Part shown: one piece after another, positions 16,953-26,058 of the stretch | How positions within the stretch are numbered: the stretch's first letter is position 1 | Layout: each line of letters opens with the position of its first letter | DNA from: SKHV01 sp963678565 | Lineage (GTDB): Bacteria; Bacteroidota; Bacteroidia; Bacteroidales; Prolixibacteraceae | DNA length: 64,000 nucleotides | Direction of reading: 5' to 3' | Assembly (NCBI GenBank): GCA_963678565.1 | Contig: OY782875.1 | Location: forward strand, 3,472,001-3,536,000 | The notes under the pieces: model-generated | Database searches by the model: none | Told to the model about the DNA's origin: nothing | Seen by the model: only the letters and a program-made list of their open reading frames with translations | Translations under genes and position numbers: made by a program

Positions 16953-16981
16953 TTCGATTATTTTTGATTATTTCTTTGGCT

Positions 16982-16989
16982 CAAATGTA
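16982..16989 (-). promoter_or_regulatory. hcp promoter -7 element
   Basis: TACATTTG on the minus strand is an exact TAnnTTTG. The expected transcription start is near 16976, 24 bases before the ATG. No good -33 box is seen, as expected for an activator-dependent promoter. Confidence 0.6.
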
Positions 16990-17009
16990 AAAGAGTATGA
17001 AATCCTATT

Positions 17010-17027
17010 TTGTCACCTATGTTACAA
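17010..17027 (-). promoter_or_regulatory. HcpR/FNR-type activator site upstream of hcp
   Basis: TTGTCACCTATGTTACAA is an 18-base palindrome of the form TTGTnACnTAnGTnACAA. Its centre is about 42 bases upstream of the predicted hcp start point, the class II position used by CRP/FNR-family activators. HcpR-type regulators are known to control hcp in related anaerobes. No regulator gene for it is in the window. Confidence 0.6.
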
Positions 17028-17324
17028 CTCAATTCTTTTTTAAGAAATCTAGAAAATCATTTAGATACATAAGCTAAAAAGAAAACGATTGCTGTTGAAA
17101 CAATTAGCAAGAGTAAGCAATTAAAAACGATGAAATTGTTTAAAACTTTATTATTCCAAAATAAAATTTGATTCACAATTATCACTTAATTTCGTCACAA
17201 AATAAAGTAGAACGAAACAATAAATAACTCAACAATACGATTAAAAAAGAAGATAAAATCTAAACAGTATTAGTGTTGATGATGTTATATTTTTAAATCT
17301 TATTATTCACTTAATTAGAAAATA

Positions 17325-17783
17325 ATGAAGAAAATCTTTTTAGGAGTCCTATTTGTTTTAGCGATGGCTCCATTTACTTATTCACAAAGTTACAGTAATG
17401 CAATTGGTTTGCGTGGTGGATTATCAAACGGTATAACCTTTAAGCATTCGATGAGCGAAAGCAATGCATTGGAAGGAATTTTATCGGTTCGCGACTATGG
17501 ATTTACAGTAACAGGTCTTTACGAATTTCAAAAACCTCTGGCTGAGGTTGAAAATTTATATTGGTATTATGGATTTGGTGCTCACCTAGGATTATACGAT
17601 GAGGATCAATCATCATTAAACACAGGGTTAATTCTTGGTGCAGATGGAATTATTGGTATGGAATATAATTTCAGTGAGATACCAATAAACATTAGTTTAG
17701 ATTACAAACCCGGATTCAACCTAATTGGTTATACTGGCTTCGTAGGAGATGAATTCGCATTATCACTTCGATACACATTTTAA
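17325..17783 (+). CDS. Small outer-membrane beta-barrel-like secreted protein
   Basis: 152 residues with a Sec signal peptide (1-20, APFTYSQ). The mature part has repeated short amphipathic strands: AIGLRGGLSNGITFKHS, GILSVRDYGFTVTGLYEF, WYYGFGAHLGLY, LGADGIIGMEYNF and INISLDYKPGFN. It ends in SLRYTF, a typical BAM-recognised C-terminus. The pattern is that of a small eight-stranded barrel related to Bacteroidota opacity-like proteins. No named family is assigned. A long hairpin terminator follows at 17800-17853, and obgE has its own promoter, so this gene is probably expressed alone. Confidence 0.75.
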   Translation: MKKIFLGVLFVLAMAPFTYSQSYSNAIGLRGGLSNGITFKHSMSESNALEGILSVRDYGFTVTGLYEFQKPLAEVENLYWYYGFGAHLGLYDEDQSSLNTGLILGADGIIGMEYNFSEIPINISLDYKPGFNLIGYTGFVGDEFALSLRYTF

Positions 17784-17799
17784 GTTGTATTGAAATATT

Positions 17800-17853
17800 A
17801 AGCATTTATGCTGATTTTTTAATTAGAAAAAATTCAGTGTGAATGCTTTTTTT
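17800..17853 (+). terminator. Long hairpin terminator upstream of obgE
   Basis: Outer stem AAGCATT/AATGCTT encloses an inner stem CTGATTTTTT/AAAAAATTCAG and is followed by TTTTTTT. Confidence 0.7.
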
Positions 17854-17860
17854 ACCTTTG
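17853..17860 (+). promoter_or_regulatory. obgE promoter -7 element
   Basis: TACCTTTG matches TAnnTTTG and lies 22 bases before the ATG, directly after the preceding terminator. Confidence 0.5.
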
Positions 17861-17882
17861 TACCATAATTGATTATAAAGGT

Positions 17883-18872
17883 ATGCCAGAAAATAATTTT
17901 GTTGATTACGTAAATATTTTTTTCCGTTCTGGAAAAGGAGGTCCAGGATCAACACATTTGCGACGTGAGAAGTACGTTGCAAAAGGAGGTCCCGATGGAG
18001 GAAATGGTGGTCGTGGAGGCCATATAATTCTTCGAGGGAATGCCCAACTATGGACTTTACTCCATTTAAAATACAAGAAACATATATTTGCCGGAAATGG
18101 CGAATCGGGAAGCGGACAACGCAGTACCGGTGCAGATGGTGAAGATATTATCATAGAAGTACCACTTGGTACCGTCGCAAAGGACTCTGAGACAAAAGAG
18201 GTAATTTTTGAAATCACTGAAGATGGTGAAGAAGTAATTTTATTACCAGGCGGTCGTGGAGGATTAGGAAATACAAACTTTAAATCATCTACTCACCAAA
18301 CCCCTCGCTTTGCTCAACCCGGAGAAGATGGCATTGAAGGTTGGCATAATCTCGAACTTAAAATACTTGCCGATGTTGGTTTAGTTGGATTTCCAAGTGC
18401 TGGAAAATCAACCTTGCTTTCTGTCGTTTCGGCAGCTAAACCAAAAATTGCAGATTACCCTTTTACCACATTGGTTCCGAATTTAGGCATTGTTGGACAT
18501 CGCGAAGAACGATCGTTTATTATGGCCGACATCCCGGGGATTATTGAAGGTGCGCACGAGGGAAAAGGATTAGGATTACGCTTTCTTCGTCACATTGAGC
18601 GCAATTCAATGTTACTATTCATGGTTCCTGCCGACAGCAAAGATCACCGAAAGGAATATCACATTCTTTTAGATGAATTGAAAAAATACAATCCTGAATT
18701 GTTAGACAAGGAACGTTTTCTGGTGATTTCAAAATCGGATATGCTCGACGATGAGCTGATTGAAGAAATAAGTATGGAATTCAAAGATATTCCACATTTA
18801 TTTATTTCATCGGTTGCTCAAAAAAATATCGACCAATTAAAAGACAAAATCTGGGAAATTTTAAACAGTTAA
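17883..18872 (+). CDS. obgE: Obg-family GTPase
   Basis: 329 residues. ObgE is an essential ribosome-associated GTPase linked to 50S assembly and stress control. The glycine-rich Obg fold is at 1-160 (KGGPGSTHLRREKYVAKGG, GGNGGRGGHI, LPGGRGGLGNTNF). The G domain follows, with G1 GFPSAGKST, G3 DIPGIIEGAHEGKGLG, and G4 SKSD in place of the usual NKxD. The variable C-terminal OCT domain is absent, normal for Bacteroidota members. Six bases separate it from the PAP2 gene, so it leads a three-gene unit with the phosphatase and the MutS-like ATPase. Confidence 0.95.
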   Translation: MPENNFVDYVNIFFRSGKGGPGSTHLRREKYVAKGGPDGGNGGRGGHIILRGNAQLWTLLHLKYKKHIFAGNGESGSGQRSTGADGEDIIIEVPLGTVAKDSETKEVIFEITEDGEEVILLPGGRGGLGNTNFKSSTHQTPRFAQPGEDGIEGWHNLELKILADVGLVGFPSAGKSTLLSVVSAAKPKIADYPFTTLVPNLGIVGHREERSFIMADIPGIIEGAHEGKGLGLRFLRHIERNSMLLFMVPADSKDHRKEYHILLDELKKYNPELLDKERFLVISKSDMLDDELIEEISMEFKDIPHLFISSVAQKNIDQLKDKIWEILNS

Positions 18873-18878
18873 CATTTT

Positions 18879-19571
18879 ATGGCTTTTTTCGACTGGCTCA
18901 ATAATATCGACACCAATTTTTTCATTTGGTTAAATGGAATGCACAACAGCTTATTTGATGGCTTTTTTGCACTTTTCACCTCTAAAGAAATTTGGTTCCC
19001 GTTTTATATATTACTGATTTATTTAATTGCTAGAAAATATAAAATGGCCGGCTTGTGGATTATTATTTTGATGATTGCTATGATTACCGTGAGCGATCAA
19101 CTGTCGAACTTGTTAAAATTTACGGTTGCCCGACCTCGTCCATCTCATGCCGAAGGATTGACAGATATTATTCATTTATCGTTCAGAGGAAGACGAGGAG
19201 CTTATGGTTTTGTGTCGGCACATGCAGCAAATTCATTTGCATTGGCGATATTCTTAGGTAATTTATTAAAAAAGAAAAGAGTGTTTGTCACTCTAATTAT
19301 TTGGGCAACACTTACTGCCTATTCGCGGATTTATATTGGAGTGCATTATCCTTTAGATATTATTGTTGGTGGAATTATGGGCGGATTAATCGGATGGGGT
19401 ACCTATAAATTATTGATCTTTTTAGACAGTCACTTCTTACGAAATAGAATCAGCTTGGTTGTGAAATGGAAAGCGAAGGATTATAGACCAATCATCATCA
19501 GCTTGATATTTATTACAACTACTTTACTTATAGCTTCTAAAATACTTTTAAAGTTCAACCTGATCTCCTAA
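18879..19571 (+). CDS. PAP2-family membrane phosphatase
   Basis: 230 residues with about six transmembrane helices. PAP2 enzymes dephosphorylate lipid phosphates such as undecaprenyl diphosphate or phosphatidylglycerol phosphate. All three motifs are visible: KFTVARPRP (K-x6-RP), FVSAHAANSF (variant of PSGH, with His retained) and SRIYIGVHYPLDIIVGG (SR-x5-H-x3-D). A C-terminal helix (about 205-225) follows a basic loop. The catalytic histidines and arginines are present, so it should be active. It lies between obgE and the MutS-like gene with gaps of 6 and 3 bases, which implies one transcript. The true substrate cannot be told from sequence. Confidence 0.88.
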   Translation: MAFFDWLNNIDTNFFIWLNGMHNSLFDGFFALFTSKEIWFPFYILLIYLIARKYKMAGLWIIILMIAMITVSDQLSNLLKFTVARPRPSHAEGLTDIIHLSFRGRRGAYGFVSAHAANSFALAIFLGNLLKKKRVFVTLIIWATLTAYSRIYIGVHYPLDIIVGGIMGGLIGWGTYKLLIFLDSHFLRNRISLVVKWKAKDYRPIIISLIFITTTLLIASKILLKFNLIS

Positions 19572-19574
19572 AAA

Positions 19575-21368
19575 ATGCATAATCCAGGCAGTATTTATCT
19601 GCAACTAAAGACAGAGACAACACAAAAATTAAAATTGCTTCAAAAGCGAATGACCTTTGTTTCGATTGCACGTTTAGTTTCATTTGTTGCCATTATTCTA
19701 AGTCCCTACTTATTTTTAGATAAATCAACTCCGCTACTAATCATTACTGCCACAATAGGACTATCATGTTTCTTTTTGCTGGTTAAATACCACCAGAAAC
19801 TAGCACTAAAAAGAGACTATCTTAAAGCAATCATTAAAATCAACTCCAACGAATTAGAAGCCATTGAGCACAACTTTTCTATTTTCGATTCGGGGGAAGA
19901 ATTTATCAATCCAAATCATTTCAACTCCTACGATCTAGACCTGTTTGGTCGCGGTTCTTTGTTTCAATTCTTGAACCGAACCATCACCAACGAAGGCAAA
20001 AAAGAGCTGGCTAAACAATTGCAAGAACCAATTCTTGAGCCAGAGAAAATTCTAAGTCGTCAAGAACTTATAAAAGAAATATCCCAAGAGTTAGAATGGC
20101 GTCAGGACTTTTCAGCAACCAGCCAAACAAACATAAAAGCAAAAGATGAAAAATTTCTCTTGGCATTAGCCGATGAACTTAAAATAAAAGCAAAAACAGT
20201 CAATCGATTAAAGTGGATTGTTCCATCTCTCATATTAATGGGAATCGGTTCTATTGTTGTTTCATTTTTAATTAACAACAGCACCTTTTTCTTAATCAAT
20301 TTAATCATTCAGGCTATGCTTTGGATGTTTCACAAAGAGGAAGTTAAAGAAGTTTCGATGCAGTTTGGGAAACAGGTAAATCTGTTGCAAAAATACAAAA
20401 GCCTACTACAACAAATCGAAACTTTCGAATGGAAATCGGAGGAAGGTAAAGAGCTCGTAAAAAAACTAAAGCAAAATAATTCGGCAAAAGAATCAATCGA
20501 AAAATTAGTTCGCTTAGTAGGGCAATTCGATAACAGAAACAACCTTTTACTTGGATTTATATTGAATTTGGTATTCGCATGGGATCTTTATTATACAATC
20601 AAATTCTACAATTGGCAAAAGCAACACGGAAAACAAATTGAAAGTTGGATACAAATTATTGCTTTCATCGATGCAACAAATAGTTTTTCAAATTATTATT
20701 TTAACCATCCCCAATTTACCTTTCCAAAACCAATCGAAGGCAAATTTGATATCGAAGCAGAAAATTTAGGACATGTTTTAATAAAGCCTGAAAAATGTAT
20801 CCGTAACGATTTTAAAATCATACAACAGCCATCAATCAGTATTATCACAGGGGCAAATATGAGCGGGAAAAGCACCTTTTTACGCACTATTGGTGTTAAC
20901 CTGATTTTAGCAATGGCAGGAGCTCCAATCATGGCTGCAAAAATGAGATTCACCCCAATACAGGTATTTTCAAATATGCGAACAACCGATTCCCTGTTTG
21001 ATGACGAATCGTATTTTTTTGCCGAATTAAAACGCCTTCAACAAATTTTAGAATACAAAGCCAAAGGTCACAATGTGCTTATCATTTTAGATGAAATTTT
21101 AAAAGGCACCAATTCAAAAGACAAATTGTATGGCTCTCAACAATTCATCAAGCAACTCATCGAGAAAGAAGGGAATGTAATCATTGCAACTCACGATCTA
21201 AAATTAACAGAACTAGAAGCAGAATACCCGAAAGCAATTTGCAACTATTGTTTCGAAATTGATATCGAAAACGAACAAATGCATTTCGATTACAAACTTC
21301 GAAAAGGCATTACCGAAGTAATGAATGCAACATTTCTGATGAAAAAAATGGGTATTATCGACAACTAA
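19575..21368 (+). CDS. Membrane-anchored MutS-like ATPase
   Basis: 597 residues. The C-terminal ~200 residues form a MutS domain V ATPase: Walker A TGANMSGKSTFLRT, then FSNMRTTDSLFDDESYFFAELKRL, Walker B VLIILDEILKGTNSKD and the ATHDLKL switch. The N-terminal mismatch-binding and connector domains of MutS1 are lacking. Instead there are two hydrophobic segments around residues 28-70 and two more around 212-260, suggesting membrane attachment, with charged helices between. There is no Smr domain, so it is not MutS2. Such proteins are often mislabelled as mismatch repair MutS; the role is unknown. It is the third gene of the obgE-PAP2 unit. Confidence 0.85.
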   Translation: MHNPGSIYLQLKTETTQKLKLLQKRMTFVSIARLVSFVAIILSPYLFLDKSTPLLIITATIGLSCFFLLVKYHQKLALKRDYLKAIIKINSNELEAIEHNFSIFDSGEEFINPNHFNSYDLDLFGRGSLFQFLNRTITNEGKKELAKQLQEPILEPEKILSRQELIKEISQELEWRQDFSATSQTNIKAKDEKFLLALADELKIKAKTVNRLKWIVPSLILMGIGSIVVSFLINNSTFFLINLIIQAMLWMFHKEEVKEVSMQFGKQVNLLQKYKSLLQQIETFEWKSEEGKELVKKLKQNNSAKESIEKLVRLVGQFDNRNNLLLGFILNLVFAWDLYYTIKFYNWQKQHGKQIESWIQIIAFIDATNSFSNYYFNHPQFTFPKPIEGKFDIEAENLGHVLIKPEKCIRNDFKIIQQPSISIITGANMSGKSTFLRTIGVNLILAMAGAPIMAAKMRFTPIQVFSNMRTTDSLFDDESYFFAELKRLQQILEYKAKGHNVLIILDEILKGTNSKDKLYGSQQFIKQLIEKEGNVIIATHDLKLTELEAEYPKAICNYCFEIDIENEQMHFDYKLRKGITEVMNATFLMKKMGIIDN

Positions 21369-21500
21369 CCTTCAATTATTTACCCTCTTTGAGGTTTCAA
21401 AACCACTCAATTTTTTATAAGCCCCCATAAAAGTGTATAGATATTAACAATTGGGCAATTTTTGTTGATAAACCAATTAGCAGAGAAATCTTCATTTAGT

Positions 21501-21508
21501 TATATTTG
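21501..21508 (+). promoter_or_regulatory. parE promoter -7 element
   Basis: TATATTTG, an exact TAnnTTTG, 20 bases before ATG 21528. Its position inside the longer open frame that begins at 21462 supports the downstream start. Confidence 0.55.
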
Positions 21509-21527
21509 TGGAAATACGGCTTATACT

Positions 21528-23366
21528 ATGGCACAGCAACCCAATTATACAGAAGATTCAATTAAGACCCTCGAATGGCAAGAACACATCCGTCGCCGTC
21601 CGGGAATGTACATTGGAAAACTTGGAGATGGTTCTCAACCCGATGATGGAATTTATGTATTGCTCAAAGAAGTAATTGATAATTCGATCGATGAGTTTAT
21701 GATGGGTAACGGAAAAAAAATCGAAGTTAATGTTACCGATGAGTTAGTTTCAATTCGAGATTTTGGACGAGGAATACCAATTGGGAAATTGGTAGATGTT
21801 GTTTCAAAAATGAACACAGGTGCCAAGTACGATTCAAAAGCCTTTAAAAAATCGGTTGGACTAAATGGTGTAGGTATAAAAGCAGTAAATGCACTTTCCG
21901 ATATCTTCACCATCAAGTCGTATCGCGAAAACCAAGTTAAGGAAGTTGAATTCTCAAATGGCGTTAAAGTTCGGGAAGAAGAAATTACAGTTTCTGATGA
22001 GCCAAACGGTACCTACGTAGAATTTAAACCCGATTCTGAAATCTTTACTAACTACCACTACATTTCTGATTACGTTTCGGGAATGATGAAGAATTACACT
22101 TTTTTGAATGCAGGATTAACCATTGAGTTTAATGGCGAAAAATACATTTCAAGAAACGGTCTTCGCGATTTGCTGAATGAAAATATCGATTCCGATCCAA
22201 TCTATCCAATTGTCCATCTTCGTGATGAGGATATCGAAATTGCCATAACGCATGGAAACCAATATGGAGAGGATTACTACTCATTTGTAAACGGGCAGCA
22301 TACCACACAGGGAGGAACTCATTTACAAGCTTTCCGCGAATCGATTGTAAAAACGGTACGTGATTTCTACAAAAAGGATTTCGATGCTTCTGATATTCGA
22401 GCCTCAATAATTGCTGCCATAAGTATAAAAGTTGAAGAACCAGTTTTTGAATCGCAAACAAAAACCAAACTCGGTTCAAAAGATATTGGCCCCAATGGTC
22501 CTTCGGTTCGCAATTTTGTAAGCAATTTCATTCAAAAAGAGTTTGATAATTACTTGCACAAAAATTCGGAGGTTGCCGATGTACTTTTAAAAAGAATTCA
22601 AGAGTCGGAAAGAGAACGAAAAGCTATTTCAGGAATAAAAAAATTGGCCAAACAACGTGCTAAAAAAGTTAGTCTTCATAATAAGAAACTTCGCGATTGT
22701 CGAATCCATTACAACTCCAACCACGAAAATAAAGAAGAAAGCTGCATTTTCATTACCGAGGGCGATTCGGCAAGTGGCTCTATTACCAAATCGCGAAATG
22801 TAAATACTCAAGCAGTATTTAGTTTGCGAGGTAAGCCTTTAAATTCATTTGGATTGACCAAGAAAGTGGTTTATGAAAATGAAGAATTCAACTTGCTTCA
22901 AGCGGCTCTTAACATCGAAGAAGGATTGGAAGACCTACGTTACAATAAAATAATTATCGCAACCGATGCCGATGTGGATGGAATGCATATTCGATTATTG
23001 TTGTTAACCTTTTTTCTTCAGTTTTTCCCTGAATTGGTGCGTCAAGGACATGTTTATATTTTACAAACTCCATTGTTCAGAGTAAGAAATAAACAAAAAA
23101 CATTCTATTGCTATTCCGACGAAGAAAGGCAAGAAGCAATAAAAAAAGTAGGTGCAAAACCTGAGATTACTCGATTCAAAGGTTTAGGTGAAATTTCGCC
23201 CGATGAATTTAAAGTTTTCATCACGAAAGACATTCGCTTAGAGCGCGTAAAAATTCAAAAAGGAGATTCTATAAAAAATTTATTAGCATTCTATATGGGT
23301 AAAAATACTCCCGATCGTCAAGAGTTTATCATTGAAAACCTTTATGTGGAAAAAGACGAAGTTTAA
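21528..23366 (+). CDS. parE: DNA topoisomerase IV subunit B
   Basis: 612 residues from ATG 21528 (MAQQPNYTEDSIKTLEWQEHIRRRPGMYIG); an upstream TTG at 21462 is rejected because the promoter -7 box lies downstream of it. ParE provides the ATPase for chromosome decatenation. GHKL ATPase motifs: EVIDNSIDEF, DFGRGIPIG, GLNGVGIKAVNALS. The TOPRIM region has EGDSASGSITKSRN and DADVDGMHIRLLLL. It ends with the PEITRFKGLGEISPDEFK motif. The length of about 610 and pairing with parC rather than gyrA make it ParE and not GyrB. parC starts 33 bases downstream on the same strand. Confidence 0.94.
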   Translation: MAQQPNYTEDSIKTLEWQEHIRRRPGMYIGKLGDGSQPDDGIYVLLKEVIDNSIDEFMMGNGKKIEVNVTDELVSIRDFGRGIPIGKLVDVVSKMNTGAKYDSKAFKKSVGLNGVGIKAVNALSDIFTIKSYRENQVKEVEFSNGVKVREEEITVSDEPNGTYVEFKPDSEIFTNYHYISDYVSGMMKNYTFLNAGLTIEFNGEKYISRNGLRDLLNENIDSDPIYPIVHLRDEDIEIAITHGNQYGEDYYSFVNGQHTTQGGTHLQAFRESIVKTVRDFYKKDFDASDIRASIIAAISIKVEEPVFESQTKTKLGSKDIGPNGPSVRNFVSNFIQKEFDNYLHKNSEVADVLLKRIQESERERKAISGIKKLAKQRAKKVSLHNKKLRDCRIHYNSNHENKEESCIFITEGDSASGSITKSRNVNTQAVFSLRGKPLNSFGLTKKVVYENEEFNLLQAALNIEEGLEDLRYNKIIIATDADVDGMHIRLLLLTFFLQFFPELVRQGHVYILQTPLFRVRNKQKTFYCYSDEERQEAIKKVGAKPEITRFKGLGEISPDEFKVFITKDIRLERVKIQKGDSIKNLLAFYMGKNTPDRQEFIIENLYVEKDEV

Positions 23367-23399
23367 TCAATTCCGAATTTGTAATTTCTAATTAACAAG

Positions 23400-26042
23400 A
23401 TGTCAGAAGATCAAAATAAATCACCAGAAAACAAGGAAGAGAAAAATGAGCTACGTTACCTGTCGGGAATGTATCAAAATTGGTTTCTCGATTATGCCTC
23501 TTATGTGATTCTTGAGCGTGCGGTTCCCTATGTAAATGATGGTCTAAAACCAGTTCAACGAAGGATTCTACATGCGATGAAAGAGATGGATGATGGACGT
23601 TACAACAAAGTAGCAAATATCATTGGTCAAACCATGCAATACCATCCACACGGAGACGCTTCAATTGGCGATGCTTTAGTACAACTTGGCCAAAAAGAAT
23701 TGTTAATCGACACGCAAGGTAACTGGGGAAACACACTTACTGGTGATGGTGCTGCTGCTCCACGTTACATCGAATCGCGCTTGTCAAAATTTGCTTTAGA
23801 AGTTGTTTTCAATCCAAAAACTACCAACTGGCAACTTTCGTACGATGGAAGAAAAAGAGAACCAGTTACGCTTCCTGTTAAGTTCCCGTTGTTATTAGCA
23901 CAAGGTGTTGAAGGAATTGCGGTTGGACTTTCATCAAAAATACTACCTCATAATTTTCTTGAATTAATCGATGCAGCAATTCTACATTTGAAAGGAAAAC
24001 CCTTCGAAATCTATCCCGATTTTCTGAATGGTGGCATGGTCGATGTTTCAAAATACAACGATGGAATTCGAGGAGGAAATATTCGCGTCCGTGCAAAAAT
24101 TGAAAAGATTGATAATAAAACACTCGTAATCAACGAAATTCCATTTGGAAAAAATACAACAACCATCATCGATTCTATTTTAAAAGCCAACGACAAAGGC
24201 AAAATTAAAATCAAGAAGATTGATGATAATACTTCCGATAAAGCAGAAATTTTAATTACGCTTGCACCTGGTGTTTCAAGCGATAAAACCATTGATGCCC
24301 TATATGCATTTACCGATTGTGAAATTTCAATTTCGCCCAATGCATGTATCATCGAAAACGATAAACCTCATTTTATTGGAGTAAGCTTAATTCTAAGAAA
24401 AAATGTAGACCAAACGGTTCAATTACTCAAATTGGAGTTAGAAATTCGGAAAGCCGAATTAGAAGAACAATGGCATTTTGCTTCCTTAGAAAAAATATTT
24501 ATTGAAGAGCGAATTTATAAAGACAAAGGATTTGAAACTGCCGAGAATATGGATGAGGCAGTAGCACACATCGATAAACGCTTGGAGCCATTTAAGCCGA
24601 AATTAAAACGAGAAGTCACTCGCGAAGATATTCTTAAGTTGATGGAGATTAAAATGGCGCGGATTCTTAAATTTAACAAAGACAAGGCCGACAATCATCT
24701 TCAATCAATTGAAGAGGAAATTGCAGAAATACTCAATAAAATCAAAAATATTATTCCTTTTACCATCGACTATTTCAAAAATATCAAAAAGAAATTTGGA
24801 AAAGGAAAAGAGCGTAGAACCGAAATTAGGAATTTCGAAAATATTGTGGCTTCGAAAGTAGTGGTTGCCAACCAAAAACTTTACGTTGATTATAACGAAG
24901 GATTTATGGGAACCAGTCTTCGAAAATCCGAATATGTTTGCGACTGCTCCGATATCGATGATATCATTATCTTCAGAAAAGATGGTTCTTACCTGGTAAC
25001 TAAGGTTTCAGAAAAAGCATTTACCGGGAAAAATATAATTCACATAGCGGTTTTCAAGAAAAACGACAAACGCACCATCTACAATGCCGTATATCGTAAT
25101 GGCCGATCAGGATATTTTTACATGAAACGATTTGCAGTAACGAGCATTACTCGCGATCGCGAATACAATTTAACAAAGGGAGAAAAAGGTTCTAGAGTAA
25201 TGTATTTCAGTGCCAACCCCAATGGAGAGGCCGAAGTGCTAAAAATCACCTTAAAACCTCGCCCTCGTTTAAAGAAATTGGTGTTTGATGCCGACTTGAG
25301 CGAATTGGCAATCAAAGGTCGTCAATCGATGGGGAATTTACTTACCAAAATGGATGTCCATAAAATCTCGATGAAAGAAAAAGGGGTATCAACACTTGGA
25401 GGACGAAAAATTTATTTCGACAATGATGTATTGCGATTAAATGCCGACAAGCGAGGAACATTCCTTGGCGAATTCCATGGCGATGATCGAATTTTAGTAA
25501 TTACTAAAAATGGTGAATTTGAGCTCTACAATTTTGATCTTGAAAATCATTTTAGCGACGATATTTTGGTGATTGAAAAGTTTAATCCAAACAAAGTAAT
25601 ATCGGTTGTATACTGGGACGACGAACAAAAGTTTTATTACGTGAAGCGTTTCCAAATTGATAGCGACACCACTATAAACAGGTCGCAAAGCTTTATTGGC
25701 GACAACCCTAAGAATAAACTAAAAAGTCTTACTTGGGTGCACTATCCACGTTTTGAACTTGAATTCTCGGGCGAAAACAAAGAGCGTGAAAATGAAATTA
25801 TAGAAGTAGCTGAATTCATCGGAGTAAAATCATTCAAAGCTAAAGGAAAACGATTAACTAATTTCCAAATTGGTAAAATAATGGAGCTCGAACCAGTAGT
25901 GAAGGATGAAGATGAGCACGAAGAGCCATTGGAAGAACCGGAGGAAAATGACGAAGGAAATGACGATGTTCCCTTCGAAATAGATCGTAACAAAGACGAT
26001 GAAGATGAGGAGGATGACAAAAACCAAATGTCGCTTTTCTAA
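23400..26042 (+). CDS. parC: DNA topoisomerase IV subunit A
   Basis: 880 residues. ParC holds the DNA-cleaving tyrosine of topoisomerase IV. The N-terminal winged-helix/tower region includes YHPHGDASIGDAL (81-93). The active-site Tyr is Tyr123 in PRYIESRLS, where Ile replaces the common Thr after Tyr. In the quinolone-determining stretch the position of E. coli GyrA Ser83 is Ala87, a residue I believe is usual for Bacteroidota ParC. A coiled-coil (about 400-470) is followed by the C-terminal DNA-wrapping domain. The last ~50 residues are strongly acidic (EDEHEEPLEEPEENDEGNDD), ending KNQMSLF. It follows parE by 33 bases and precedes aroK by 16 bases. Confidence 0.94.
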   Translation: MSEDQNKSPENKEEKNELRYLSGMYQNWFLDYASYVILERAVPYVNDGLKPVQRRILHAMKEMDDGRYNKVANIIGQTMQYHPHGDASIGDALVQLGQKELLIDTQGNWGNTLTGDGAAAPRYIESRLSKFALEVVFNPKTTNWQLSYDGRKREPVTLPVKFPLLLAQGVEGIAVGLSSKILPHNFLELIDAAILHLKGKPFEIYPDFLNGGMVDVSKYNDGIRGGNIRVRAKIEKIDNKTLVINEIPFGKNTTTIIDSILKANDKGKIKIKKIDDNTSDKAEILITLAPGVSSDKTIDALYAFTDCEISISPNACIIENDKPHFIGVSLILRKNVDQTVQLLKLELEIRKAELEEQWHFASLEKIFIEERIYKDKGFETAENMDEAVAHIDKRLEPFKPKLKREVTREDILKLMEIKMARILKFNKDKADNHLQSIEEEIAEILNKIKNIIPFTIDYFKNIKKKFGKGKERRTEIRNFENIVASKVVVANQKLYVDYNEGFMGTSLRKSEYVCDCSDIDDIIIFRKDGSYLVTKVSEKAFTGKNIIHIAVFKKNDKRTIYNAVYRNGRSGYFYMKRFAVTSITRDREYNLTKGEKGSRVMYFSANPNGEAEVLKITLKPRPRLKKLVFDADLSELAIKGRQSMGNLLTKMDVHKISMKEKGVSTLGGRKIYFDNDVLRLNADKRGTFLGEFHGDDRILVITKNGEFELYNFDLENHFSDDILVIEKFNPNKVISVVYWDDEQKFYYVKRFQIDSDTTINRSQSFIGDNPKNKLKSLTWVHYPRFELEFSGENKERENEIIEVAEFIGVKSFKAKGKRLTNFQIGKIMELEPVVKDEDEHEEPLEEPEENDEGNDDVPFEIDRNKDDEDEEDDKNQMSLF

Positions 26043-26058
26043 ATTTAAAAACTAAAAA

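Larger units (their letters stand above)
16953..17324. other. Intergenic region: hcp promoter and regulator site, then AT-rich sequence
   Basis: About 370 bases between divergent genes. The hcp-proximal half holds the -7 element (16982-16989) and the 17010-17027 palindrome. From 17030 to 17324 I see AT-rich sequence only; a promoter for the plus-strand barrel gene must be here but no clean TAnnTTTG was found. Confidence 0.55.

Noticed and set aside
19575..21368. Calling the MutS-like gene a mismatch repair mutS or mutS2
   Set aside because: It has only the ATPase domain plus membrane helices; the mismatch-binding, connector and Smr domains are missing.
25742..26020. Long antisense open frame rich in serine opposite the end of parC
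   Set aside because: It mirrors the acidic Glu/Asp codons of the ParC tail; there is no promoter, start context or family match.
21528..26042. Calling the topoisomerase pair gyrB/gyrA
   Set aside because: The B subunit is short (612 residues), the two genes are adjacent, and the A subunit has the diverged tail of ParC.
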